From Bacteriovoracaceae bacterium (GTDB taxonomy: Bacteria; Bdellovibrionota; Bacteriovoracia; Bacteriovoracales; Bacteriovoracaceae), in the NCBI GenBank assembly GCA_018649885.1, contig JABIHA010000074.1, positions 1-64,000 of the forward strand: 64,000 nt of DNA, given 5' to 3'. Position 1 is the stretch's first letter, and each line of letters starts with the position of its first letter. The translations under genes and the position numbers were made by a program. A model generated the notes under the pieces. It searched no databases, was not told the DNA's origin, and saw nothing but the letters and a program-made list of their open reading frames with translations. This document shows, piece after piece, positions 27,507 through 35,582 of this stretch.

Positions 27507-28919
27507 TTACTTCAATTTAAATGCTGCGAGTTCTTCTCTCAGCCTTCTTTCTGCATCAGAGAATTTGTCTTCTCCGTCTTCTAATTCTTCTGATCCACGT
27601 TTGATGTAGCCTTTGTGCTCAGAAGGTACAGCAGAAGCAGAAACAATTTCTTCACCTTCTTCAGGCTCAAGCATGACAGTTCCCTCTTCAATTGCCTTGA
27701 GAGTACTGTCAATAATATCCTGACAAATAGTCGGACTTGATCCTGTAAACTTTTCTAAGTCAGCAGCAGTTGCACCACTCAAATCTCCTATAGACATAAT
27801 TCCACAGTTGACTAAAAGTTGAGCCGTTGCATCATTAACACCAGGAATTTGGACCAAATTCTCCACGGCCACTTTAACTTTTTCTTGAAGCTTAGTTTTA
27901 GAAACAATATTTATTTTGTGAGCAGTGAGCATCGCTGCCAACCTCACATTCTGTCCTCTTCTACCAATAGCAAGTGAGAGTTGATCTTCTTCAACAATGA
28001 CATCCTCAGATTTTTCTTCACCGTTAATCATAATTGAAGTGATCTCTGCAGGAGCAAGAGCGGCCCTTGTGAATGTCTCCAAATCAGGACTCCACTTCAC
28101 AATATCAATTTTCTCACCTTGTAATTCATTGACAACATTTTGAACCCTTGAGCCTTTCATACCCACACAAGCCCCAACTGGGTCAATGTCTTTATCACTT
28201 GTAGTAACTGCAATTTTGGCCCTAAATCCAGGCTCTCTTGCAGCTGCTTTTATTTCGATACTTCCATCTTGAATCTCAGGGACTTCAATTTCAAAAAGCT
28301 TAACCAAAAATAATGGAGAAGTTCTTGAAAGTCTGATCTCTGGTCCTCTATTGGTCATGACAACTTCAGTTAGATAAGCTTGAATCCTATCGCCTGTTTT
28401 AAAGTTTTCTCCAGGAATGATCTCGCGCTTTGGTAGAATAGCATCGGCCTTTCCAAGATCAACAACTACGTTGCCTCTTTCATAACGTCTTGCAATACCT
28501 GTAATCAAATCCCCTTCTCTGTGCTTAAATTCAGCAAATAGGATTTCTCTTTCAGCATCTCTCACTTTTTGAAAAATAATTTGTTTAGCTGTTTGAACAT
28601 CAACACGGCTAAAACCTGGCTCATCAATTTTCATCCCCAACTGATCACCAACTTCGCAATCGGGATCAAGTTCTTTGGCCTTTTTAAAACCAATTTCTAA
28701 AATAGGATCTCTAACCGTCTCAACAACATTTTTGTATTGATATATTTCGATGTCGCCATCTTCTTCATTATATTTTGTTTCATACTCGCCTTGGATACCA
28801 AATTTCTTTCTGGTTGTTACTAAAAAGGCCTGTTCGATTGCGCCAACAATCACATCCTTTTTAATTCCTCGGTCTTTTCCAAGTGCTTCGATGACTTTAC
28901 CAATTTCTGAAAAATCCAT
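27507..28919 (-). CDS. nusA: Transcription termination/antitermination protein NusA
   Basis: 470 residues: N-terminal RNA-polymerase-binding domain (1-130, with FSEIGKVIEALGKDRGI and DGDIEIYQ), S1 domain (about 132-200, GDLITGIARRYERGNVVVDLG), KH1 (with DPVGACVGMKGSRVQNVVNEL) and KH2 (with LSLAIGRRGQNVRLAAMLT), then one HhH-like repeat (IPGVNDATAQLLVNCGIMS) and an acidic tail. It modulates pausing and termination. The operon leader contains a strong terminator just before rimP, a position where autoregulation would act. Confidence 0.97.
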   Translation of the reverse strand: MDFSEIGKVIEALGKDRGIKKDVIVGAIEQAFLVTTRKKFGIQGEYETKYNEEDGDIEIYQYKNVVETVRDPILEIGFKKAKELDPDCEVGDQLGMKIDEPGFSRVDVQTAKQIIFQKVRDAEREILFAEFKHREGDLITGIARRYERGNVVVDLGKADAILPKREIIPGENFKTGDRIQAYLTEVVMTNRGPEIRLSRTSPLFLVKLFEIEVPEIQDGSIEIKAAAREPGFRAKIAVTTSDKDIDPVGACVGMKGSRVQNVVNELQGEKIDIVKWSPDLETFTRAALAPAEITSIMINGEEKSEDVIVEEDQLSLAIGRRGQNVRLAAMLTAHKINIVSKTKLQEKVKVAVENLVQIPGVNDATAQLLVNCGIMSIGDLSGATAADLEKFTGSSPTICQDIIDSTLKAIEEGTVMLEPEEGEEIVSASAVPSEHKGYIKRGSEELEDGEDKFSDAERRLREELAAFKLK

Positions 28920-28938
28920 AATCCCCTCAACTATTCAT

Positions 28939-29466
28939 CTATTCATCTATTAAGTTATTCAATTCAGGATCCACATTTGCTTTTTTAATTCTTTCATATG
29001 AACAAATATGCTTAAAATCCTCGCCATCACTAAAAGTGATGGACTCTTCACCAGCGCTTTCAAGAGTTGCCAAAACTTTATTCTCTCCGGCCCAACTTTT
29101 GGGAAGCCCTGTAGTATTTGAATCAAATCTATCACTAAGTGAAATTTTTATTCTCTGCCCACAGGCCATTTCAAAATGCTTTATGGTACAAAGTTTTCTG
29201 TAGACACCAGGAGATGAAACCTCAAGGGTTAACTCGCTCGGCATCCAATCCAACTCCTCAATATGAGCAGTCATAGCTTTATCAACTTTTATACAATCCT
29301 CTATGACAGCACTTTCTGTCTGAGAGTCCATAACAAATAACCTCAGTAATTGATTTCCAGGAAAGTACTCCAGGTCATAAAGAACCAGACCGCAATCATC
29401 GACTACTGTCTGGCAAAGTTCGTTAAATTTTTTTTCAATCCCAGTGGGAATACTTTTCAAAACCAT
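28939..29466 (-). CDS. rimP: Ribosome maturation factor RimP
   Basis: 175 residues from ATG at 29466 (MVLKSIPTGIEKK); a GTG at 29472 is also possible, but a longer frame to 29511 runs into the terminator hairpin and is unlikely. CGLVLYDLEYFPGNQLLRLFV, DCIKVDKAM and LTLEVSSPGVYRKL are RimP signatures. It is needed for 30S subunit maturation. First gene of the rimP-nusA-infB-rbfA-truB operon. No clear Shine-Dalgarno was seen. Confidence 0.93.
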   Translation of the reverse strand: MVLKSIPTGIEKKFNELCQTVVDDCGLVLYDLEYFPGNQLLRLFVMDSQTESAVIEDCIKVDKAMTAHIEELDWMPSELTLEVSSPGVYRKLCTIKHFEMACGQRIKISLSDRFDSNTTGLPKSWAGENKVLATLESAGEESITFSDGEDFKHICSYERIKKANVDPELNNLIDE

Positions 29467-29487
29467 CTTCACTTTTAAAACTTGTGC

Positions 29488-29526
29488 AAAAAAAAAGGGT
29501 GCACCATTCAATGAATGCCACCCTTT
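29488..29526 (-). terminator. Strong intrinsic terminator directly upstream of rimP (possible attenuator)
   Basis: On the minus strand AAAGGGTG (29526-29519 side) pairs with CACCCTTT (29501-29494), an internal 3x1 loop follows, then a CATTC/GAATG stem with a 3-nt loop, and nine T residues (29496-29488). It ends only ~22 bases before the rimP ATG, leaving no room for a promoter between. It either ends the acetyltransferase transcript or gates read-through into rimP-nusA. Confidence 0.88.
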
Positions 29527-29557
29527 GCCAAACGCACAATAAATTTTAGAGTTGCTC

Positions 29558-30040
29558 CTATTCTTTACCAGTTAGGGCCTCAGAAAGCAAACTTTTCTCG
29601 AATATTAAAGCATCTTCACCCGCCCCATAAAAGTGCTTGCTTACATGAATTTGGACAAATTTCATATGCCGATAAAATGCAATGGCACTGTGATTTGTCT
29701 CCGAAACTTCTAAGAAAATTCTGGACGCCCCTTTCTGTCGCATCGACTCAATTGCAAAATTCAACAACTCAGTGCCTAATCTTTTTTTCCGCGCGGGCGG
29801 ATCTGTTAATATCTTTAACAGATGCCCTACCTCATCCCCTTCAATTTTCTTAAACAAGGCAACACCTAGGAGATTTCCGTGACTGCTGGCCCTGAATATC
29901 CAATATGAATCATTGCGTAAGGAGTCTCGCCAAGCATTTTCCTTCCAAGGAGTGGGAAAATGGCGTTTATCCCAAAACATAATGAGCTCCAAGGCCGACT
30001 CACTCAGCTGCGATAGTCTTGATTCAAGAATTTCTATCAT
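29558..30040 (-). CDS. GNAT-family N-acetyltransferase (RimI-like)
   Basis: 160 residues with the GNAT core: LLGVALFKKIEGDEVGHLLKILTDP (beta4), ARKKRLGTELLNFAIESM (acetyl-CoA loop, variant of RxxGxG/A) and IFLEVSETNHSAIAFYRHMKFVQI (beta5-alpha4), typical of RimI-type enzymes that acetylate protein N-termini. Its true substrate cannot be told from sequence. Start overlaps the stop of the preceding exported-protein gene by one base (TAATG), so they are one transcript, ended by the terminator before rimP. Confidence 0.85.
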   Translation of the reverse strand: MIEILESRLSQLSESALELIMFWDKRHFPTPWKENAWRDSLRNDSYWIFRASSHGNLLGVALFKKIEGDEVGHLLKILTDPPARKKRLGTELLNFAIESMRQKGASRIFLEVSETNHSAIAFYRHMKFVQIHVSKHFYGAGEDALIFEKSLLSEALTGKE

Positions 30041-30636
30041 TAAAAATAGACCTGATGTGGAATTTGAGCGTTGAGGGAGCTTCTGAATGCCTTCATGGCC
30101 TCTTGCAGAGACTTTGGATCTTTCTCTGCGACGAAGCGTGATCTAATTAATACCTCTGCATGCATAAATCTTTTTAGAGACGAGACAGTGGCACGACCTA
30201 TTTTTTTGACACACCCATTTTTGATGGCCGCTTGCTTTAATAAATTTATGGTCTCAGTCTTTATTAAAACTTTTTGTCCAGAAGAGTACTTTATGAGTTT
30301 TGATAAAAATAAAAGGTCAAAAATAGTTTTTTTATTTGAAGGGCCTAAGTTATCTAAATTTTTCTTCAGCAGACTCAAATCCTGGTGTTTCACTCCTACC
30401 ATTTTAAAAATCATGGCATCTGCGTAACTACATCTAAACTCAGAAGTTTTTGCCAACAATTTGATCACATCACTCTTGAAAAAAACTTTAGTATCTACTC
30501 GGAAAAAGGCCTTTCCACTTTCAACTAATACTCTCATTGGACCCGCCACAGGAGTTTTATTTTCAGACAACTCCTGAGCAAAAAGCTGAGAAGAGCTAAT
30601 AAGGATGAAAGCAGTTGTTATTGCAATAAGCCGCAT
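30040..30636 (-). CDS. Exported protein of unknown function
   Basis: 198 residues with a signal peptide (MRLIAITTAFILISSSQLFA-QEL). The mature part is basic, with two or three cysteines (FRCSYADAMIF, KNGCVKKIG) and several helices. No family recognised. Translationally coupled to the downstream acetyltransferase gene. Its promoter region contains a perfect palindrome at 30684-30701. Confidence 0.7.
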   Translation of the reverse strand: MRLIAITTAFILISSSQLFAQELSENKTPVAGPMRVLVESGKAFFRVDTKVFFKSDVIKLLAKTSEFRCSYADAMIFKMVGVKHQDLSLLKKNLDNLGPSNKKTIFDLLFLSKLIKYSSGQKVLIKTETINLLKQAAIKNGCVKKIGRATVSSLKRFMHAEVLIRSRFVAEKDPKSLQEAMKAFRSSLNAQIPHQVYF

Positions 30637-30683
30637 TAGATAAGCTTATCTTTAAGAAACAACAATTCCAATTAAATAAGGAT

Positions 30684-30701
30684 ATACTGGTTCCAGTATA
30701 A
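30684..30701. promoter_or_regulatory. Perfect 8-bp palindrome, probable operator
   Basis: TATACTGG-tt-CCAGTATA is a perfect inverted repeat with a 2-bp centre, 48 bp upstream of the exported-protein gene start and just after the end of the TPR/winged-helix regulator gene. The tight spacing and absence of a T tract favour a protein-binding site over a terminator. Confidence 0.55.
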
Positions 30702-30704
30702 TTG

Positions 30705-31991
30705 TTAAACGGGTGTGCAGATCTCTGGAAATCCTTGTGCACGGTCAATATGAATTTCTTGATTTCTATTAAATCGTATTTTCACATGAGGATTGAATGT
30801 GTACCCATCCTTTCCACGCAACAAGTATTTTCTCTTATCATCTTTGGGCTCGATCAACTTACGAAGCCTACTGACACTAGTATAAATTAGCTTGTCGTGA
30901 ATTAATGGATTGTACTCATCTCTCCAAATAGATTTGGCCAAGTCGTCCTTATTAAAATAGATCCCAGGGTTTTGGGCCAATAAAAATAATATTTCAAGAA
31001 GTACAAAACGGTGCTTGAAATCAATTGTTCCCAGGCTCTTTTCCATGACGAGCCTTCTATTTCTATCGAGGTAAAGATCCACATTGGAGTCATTCACATC
31101 TTCGATTTCTAGTTTTATCAGTGTGCTAAGTCTTCTGAAGTTGCTTTGGTCAAAAAGGCTAAGACCCCATTCAAAGTAGATCAGTGCCTTATTAAATTCA
31201 CCCATATTTTTGTAGACCACACCTTCACCTAAAAGTGCATATCCATATAGATTCCAGTAAGTCTTCTTTTGAAGCGAGAAGCTGGCAAACTTAAAATGTT
31301 CAAGAGATTTGGTATACTGGCCTAGAGCATTATATATCTTACCAAGTAAGATGTGCATCGATCCCAGTAGATAATACTTCTTGAGAATTTGAAGCAACTC
31401 TCTTAGTTGCTCAAGATACCTTAGGGCCTTTGTATTCTCACCTTTTTGAAAATAGCTTTGTCCTAATGAATAGAGGCATTTAGCTAGTATTTCGGGCTCA
31501 TTTTCTTCTCTAGATTTTTGATGTGCGCTCAGAAAATACTCAATCGCTTTGTCTTGATTTTTTTTGTAGGTTTCGAGTGCCCCAAGGTAGAAGAAATATT
31601 CTGATTTAAGCTGGGGCAATATAGTGGGGGCCCTATCCATCAGGAGGGCCAGCTCATTTATTTGGGCCTGAGCATTTTCCATTTTTTGTTTTTCGGAATA
31701 AATTCTAATTGTGAAGCCATAGATTTTAACTAGGCCGAAGAAATTTTCCGGTAAGATTATGTATTTCTTAGACAACTCAAAGTATTCGAGGGCCTTTTCC
31801 ATGTCGCATTTGTCGTAGTAGAGCTTGGCAAGCTTATAAAAGCCCTCGCCCTGTTCCTTGCGGCTGGATGCGAGTTTAGCAAACTCCTCGTCCAGGCTTC
31901 CGTCAATTGGAGCATGGATAGCAGCACTGAGTGCTGTATCAATCTGGTTTAAATTACCGGTACTTTCGGTGGTTCCCTGACTCACTTCCAT
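30705..31991 (-). CDS. TPR-domain protein with C-terminal OmpR-type winged helix
   Basis: Start at 31991 (MEVSQGTTEST), with GGGAGG upstream; the TTG at 32006 lies before this site. 428 residues: about seven TPR motifs (for example YDKCDMEKALEYFELSKKY, KGENTKALRYLEQLREL, MGEFNKALIYFEWGLSLF) and a C-terminal domain with LLEILFLLAQNPGIYFNKDDLA, SVSRLRKLIEP and LLRGKDGYTFNP, the pattern of a Trans_reg_C winged helix. It is probably a DNA-binding regulator whose TPR part senses a partner protein. Target unknown; the palindrome downstream is a candidate site. Confidence 0.85.
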   Translation of the reverse strand: MEVSQGTTESTGNLNQIDTALSAAIHAPIDGSLDEEFAKLASSRKEQGEGFYKLAKLYYDKCDMEKALEYFELSKKYIILPENFFGLVKIYGFTIRIYSEKQKMENAQAQINELALLMDRAPTILPQLKSEYFFYLGALETYKKNQDKAIEYFLSAHQKSREENEPEILAKCLYSLGQSYFQKGENTKALRYLEQLRELLQILKKYYLLGSMHILLGKIYNALGQYTKSLEHFKFASFSLQKKTYWNLYGYALLGEGVVYKNMGEFNKALIYFEWGLSLFDQSNFRRLSTLIKLEIEDVNDSNVDLYLDRNRRLVMEKSLGTIDFKHRFVLLEILFLLAQNPGIYFNKDDLAKSIWRDEYNPLIHDKLIYTSVSRLRKLIEPKDDKRKYLLRGKDGYTFNPHVKIRFNRNQEIHIDRAQGFPEICTPV

Positions 31992-32251
31992 CTTCCCTCC
32001 CAACAAAGAGATGAAACAATTTAATTCTAGTATGAGCTCCCCTACGGGCCCATCTAAACGCAGTCATCTTACACATTTATTAACGCTTTGCAAACCCATC
32101 CCCTGTATTTCTTACATTTGAGATTCCAAACTACCAATTATTGGGGCTTTTTATACTGCGATGGGGCAATCAATAGTGTTCACAAATACTTATTTTCAGA
32201 GTAAATTGCTCCTTTGTTTTTTACAAATCTTACACCTAAAAAGGAACACTC
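31992..32251. promoter_or_regulatory. Divergent promoter region (TPR regulator / thrS)
   Basis: 260 bp between divergent genes. AT-rich; the thrS side has TATACT (32152-32157) and a Shine-Dalgarno AAGGA before 32252. No T-box, tRNA-like operator or terminator hairpin was seen in the thrS leader. Confidence 0.4.
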
Positions 32252-34012
32252 ATGAGTGAAAGGCCAGAATTTGACCTCGAGACCATTCGCCATTCAACCG
32301 CTCATCTGATGGCACAAGCCATTTTTAGACTATTTCCAGATGAAGATATTCAACTGGGAGTAGGCCCTACCACAGAGACAGGCTGTTATTACGATATAAA
32401 AATGGGGCATATTCTAAATGACTCAGATTTAAAAAGTATAGAAAAGACCATGAAAAAAATCATCAAGGAGAAACTTCCTGTTGAGAGAAAAGTCTTTGAT
32501 CGAAATAAGGCCTTGGAGTTTTTTAAAAAAGAAGGCCAAATATATAAAATAGAGCTCATCAGTGAACTTCCAGAAGATGAAGAGATCTCCACTTACACTC
32601 AAGGAGAATTTGTCGATCTGTGTAGAGGACCTCACGTAGAGAATACTTACAACTTGCCAATGAGCTTTAAAGTAACCAGCACTGCCGGAGCTTACTGGAG
32701 AGGAGATCAAGAAAATGATCAACTCCAAAGAGTTTATGCCATTGTCTTTGATAATAAAGAACACCTCCAGGCCCATTTGAAATTTCTGGAAGAGGCCAAG
32801 AAGAGAGATCATAGAAAACTAGGCACTGAATTGGGCCTTTTTCAATTTGAACAAGTATCTCCTGCATGCCCATTTTTTACCCCAAAAGGGACGGTCGTTT
32901 ACAACGAATTAACTGACTTTATGAGAAGGCTGTACTTCAAATTTGACTATCATGAAGTGATCACTCCACAAATACTCGATAGTGAGCTATGGCACACCTC
33001 TGGACACTATGAGAACTACAAAGAAAATATGTATTTCACCCCAATAGATGAGCGTGAATTTGCAGTAAAGCCCATGAACTGCCCCTGCCACATGCTGATG
33101 TTTAGACACCAGAAAAGAAGTTACAGGGAACTTCCCATGAGAATCGCAGATTTTGGAAGACTACACCGTTACGAAAGATCTGGAGCAATATCTGGTCTCA
33201 CAAGAGTTAGGTCATTTTGCCAGGATGACGCCCATATTTTCTTAGGACTTGAGCAAATTCAAGATGAAATAAAAAAGCTGCTCGATATGTTCTTCATTTG
33301 CTACGAACATTTTGGCTTCAATGAAATAAAAATTAATTTAAGCACTAGACCTGAAAAAAGAGTCGGTTCTGAAGAGGTATGGGATAAGGCTGAAAGTGCC
33401 CTTCGAGAAGCACTTGAAAATAGCGACCACGATTTTTCAATAAAAGAAGGTGATGGTGCATTTTACGGCCCCAAAATTGATATTGATGTAGCAGATGCAC
33501 TTAACCGCTACCATCAGCTCGGAACAATCCAACTAGATTTCAATTTGCCAGATAGATTTGATTTGAAATTTAATAACTCTGAAGGTGGACAAGAAAGACC
33601 AGTAGTCATTCACCGTGCACTTTTAGGATCACTAGAAAGATTTTTTGGTGTGTACCTAGAGCATATTGCAGGTGTTTTCCCATTTTGGTTGGCGCCTGAA
33701 CAAGCTGTCATCATACCAGTTAACAATGAAGGACATCTTGAAGCAGCTAAGGCCCTCACTGTTGAGTTAAAAAAGGCCGGCTATAGAGTCAGAGTAGACG
33801 ATCGTAATGAATCCCTTGGCAAAAAGACAAGGGAAACGCAAAAAGCAAAAATTCCCTACATGCTCGTTATGGGTGACAACGAAATTGAAAAAGGCAGTGT
33901 TTCCATTAGAAAATATGGGGAACGTGAGGCCATTGACTTAAGTAGAGATGAGCTATTTTCACAGTTCAGTGAACTTCAAGCACAAAGAGTGCCTGAACAA
34001 CTTAGAGATTAA
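32252..34012 (+). CDS. thrS: Threonyl-tRNA synthetase without the TGS domain
   Basis: 586 residues against ~640 for the usual enzyme. It begins directly in the editing domain (HSTAHLMAQAIFRLFPD, with DLCRGPHV), so the N-terminal ~60-residue TGS domain is absent. The catalytic class II core is intact: motif 2 (FGRLHRYERSGAISGLTRVRSF), zinc ligands in NCPCHM and the later His, and motif 3 (HRALLGSLERFFG). The C-terminal anticodon-binding domain is present. The ATG has AAGGA upstream, and no TGS-like coding was found before it. Likely cotranscribed with ddl. Confidence 0.96.
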   Translation: MSERPEFDLETIRHSTAHLMAQAIFRLFPDEDIQLGVGPTTETGCYYDIKMGHILNDSDLKSIEKTMKKIIKEKLPVERKVFDRNKALEFFKKEGQIYKIELISELPEDEEISTYTQGEFVDLCRGPHVENTYNLPMSFKVTSTAGAYWRGDQENDQLQRVYAIVFDNKEHLQAHLKFLEEAKKRDHRKLGTELGLFQFEQVSPACPFFTPKGTVVYNELTDFMRRLYFKFDYHEVITPQILDSELWHTSGHYENYKENMYFTPIDEREFAVKPMNCPCHMLMFRHQKRSYRELPMRIADFGRLHRYERSGAISGLTRVRSFCQDDAHIFLGLEQIQDEIKKLLDMFFICYEHFGFNEIKINLSTRPEKRVGSEEVWDKAESALREALENSDHDFSIKEGDGAFYGPKIDIDVADALNRYHQLGTIQLDFNLPDRFDLKFNNSEGGQERPVVIHRALLGSLERFFGVYLEHIAGVFPFWLAPEQAVIIPVNNEGHLEAAKALTVELKKAGYRVRVDDRNESLGKKTRETQKAKIPYMLVMGDNEIEKGSVSIRKYGEREAIDLSRDELFSQFSELQAQRVPEQLRD

Positions 34013-34025
34013 TGAGGAGGGCACT

Positions 34026-35021
34026 ATGCCCAAAAATATTATAGTCTTTCACGGAGGCGGCGGAAGTGAGCACGAGATATCAAATATCTCTTCTCAATTT
34101 CTTCTTAAAAGACTTGGCCCGATTGAAAATATCAATATTCATACGGTCCTAATCAAAGCACCAGGTGTTTGGGAATGGGGCATGCACGGAGAATGCTTCC
34201 TCACTTGTGATGGAAAGTTAAAGGCCAGTAATACGGAAATCCGCGCCGACTATGCTATCCCTTGGATTCACGGAACTCCGGGTGAGACTGGTGAAATTCA
34301 GTGCCTTCTTGAAATGATGAAAGTTCCCTATTTAGGCAGCTCCTTTGAACAATCAAGCTTATGTTTTAACAAAGTTTCAACAAAGCTGTACTTGAATTCT
34401 AGAGGGATTAAAAATTCTAATTTTACTTATTTAGGTTCTATAGAAGAATTTCATAAAGCAGAAGAGTTTTTCCATAAAAGCTCTGGGATTATATTTGTTA
34501 AGGCCTCTCATCAAGGCTCCTCTGTGGGCTGCTATAAAGTTGAAAGTGAGAGTCAGCTTAAATCTTCCATTGAAAAGGCCTTTGAATTATCAAGCTATGT
34601 ATTGTGTGAAGAATTTATTAATGGAAGAGAGCTTGAAGTCGCCGTTTATGAATATGAGGGTGAACTCCACGTCACAGCTCCAGCGGAAATACATTGCCCT
34701 ACAGGTTTTTATGACTACGACCAAAAATACAATAGCTCTAGCCAAACAAAAACAAGTACTGTTGCAGAGGGACTCTCAAAAAAATGTATTGATGAAATAT
34801 CACAAATGGCCAAGCAAACCTTTGAGTTATTTAAACTTAAAGACCATGTAAGAGTTGATTTCTTTGTGACAGATAACGAGACCGTATATCTAGGTGAGCC
34901 TAATACTTATCCGGGTCTGACAGAAATTTCATTATTTCCACAAATGATAGAAAGCAGCGGTGTAGGGTTTACTCGGTGGCTTACTGATAGAATTGAAACC
35001 TCCATCGGAAGACTAGAGTAA
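34026..35021 (+). CDS. ddl: D-alanine--D-alanine ligase family (ATP-grasp)
   Basis: Start at 34026 (MPKNIIVFHGGGGSEHEIS), with GAGGAGGG upstream; the longer frame overlaps thrS. 331 residues with the Ddl N-terminal motif HGGGGSEHEIS, ATP-grasp residues (FVKASHQGSSVGCYKV; CEEFINGRELEVAVYE) and the metal-binding LGEPNTYPGLTEISLFPQM. It joins two D-Ala for peptidoglycan precursors. Loops differ from E. coli DdlB, so a related D-Ala-D-X ligase cannot be ruled out. Confidence 0.9.
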   Translation: MPKNIIVFHGGGGSEHEISNISSQFLLKRLGPIENINIHTVLIKAPGVWEWGMHGECFLTCDGKLKASNTEIRADYAIPWIHGTPGETGEIQCLLEMMKVPYLGSSFEQSSLCFNKVSTKLYLNSRGIKNSNFTYLGSIEEFHKAEEFFHKSSGIIFVKASHQGSSVGCYKVESESQLKSSIEKAFELSSYVLCEEFINGRELEVAVYEYEGELHVTAPAEIHCPTGFYDYDQKYNSSSQTKTSTVAEGLSKKCIDEISQMAKQTFELFKLKDHVRVDFFVTDNETVYLGEPNTYPGLTEISLFPQMIESSGVGFTRWLTDRIETSIGRLE

Positions 35022-35582
35022 GAGCCTAGAGTGCACTCGAACAAATTTGTTTAAAACCTGATCCCAGTAAAATACTAAGGCCACATTCTTAAAGTAGATG
35101 ACCTTAAATCCTTCACGTTTCATATAGTGATCTCCACCATTTTTAATGTCTGCAACCAAAGGAGTTGTTTGATGGCCCAAAAAAACATTTTTTAATTCAG
35201 GATTAATATCAATCATTTGGAAAAAGTGAGCAACCTTCCCACCATCATCCCAGTCGACGTAGAGAAGTTTAACTCTTTTATCACGCTTATCTATGGCAAA
35301 AAATACACAGCCATACTTTGTTGCTTGGATAAAAGCGTCACAAATATAATCATCAAAATAACGGCTTCTCGAACGGTGCTTTTCAAAAAAATCTAAGGCC
35401 TCCCCCTCCAGTGGCATATGTCCTAAAAAGGTAAAAGGATAATATTTCAAATCATCAACAATTTTATCTTTAAGCTTTTCTCTATTACCTGTGTAATCAA
35501 ATTCGGCAAGAGAACAACCCATGGTGAAAAGCATGAATCCTTTAAGGACTATCAAGCTTAACCAGCGAAATGACTGGAACAT
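35013..35582 (-). CDS. Lipoprotein of unknown function
   Basis: Start at 35582 (MFQSFRWL) with GAAGG upstream. 189 residues; lipobox LFTMGC-S gives a mature N-terminus at Cys. The mature part contains CDAFIQATKYGCVFFAID and a conserved-looking LYVDWDDGGKVAHFFQMIDINPE. No family recognised. It overlaps the 3' end of the Ppx-Apt gene by ~40 bp, so it is coupled to it. Confidence 0.75.
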   Translation of the reverse strand: MFQSFRWLSLIVLKGFMLFTMGCSLAEFDYTGNREKLKDKIVDDLKYYPFTFLGHMPLEGEALDFFEKHRSRSRYFDDYICDAFIQATKYGCVFFAIDKRDKRVKLLYVDWDDGGKVAHFFQMIDINPELKNVFLGHQTTPLVADIKNGGDHYMKREGFKVIYFKNVALVFYWDQVLNKFVRVHSRLLL

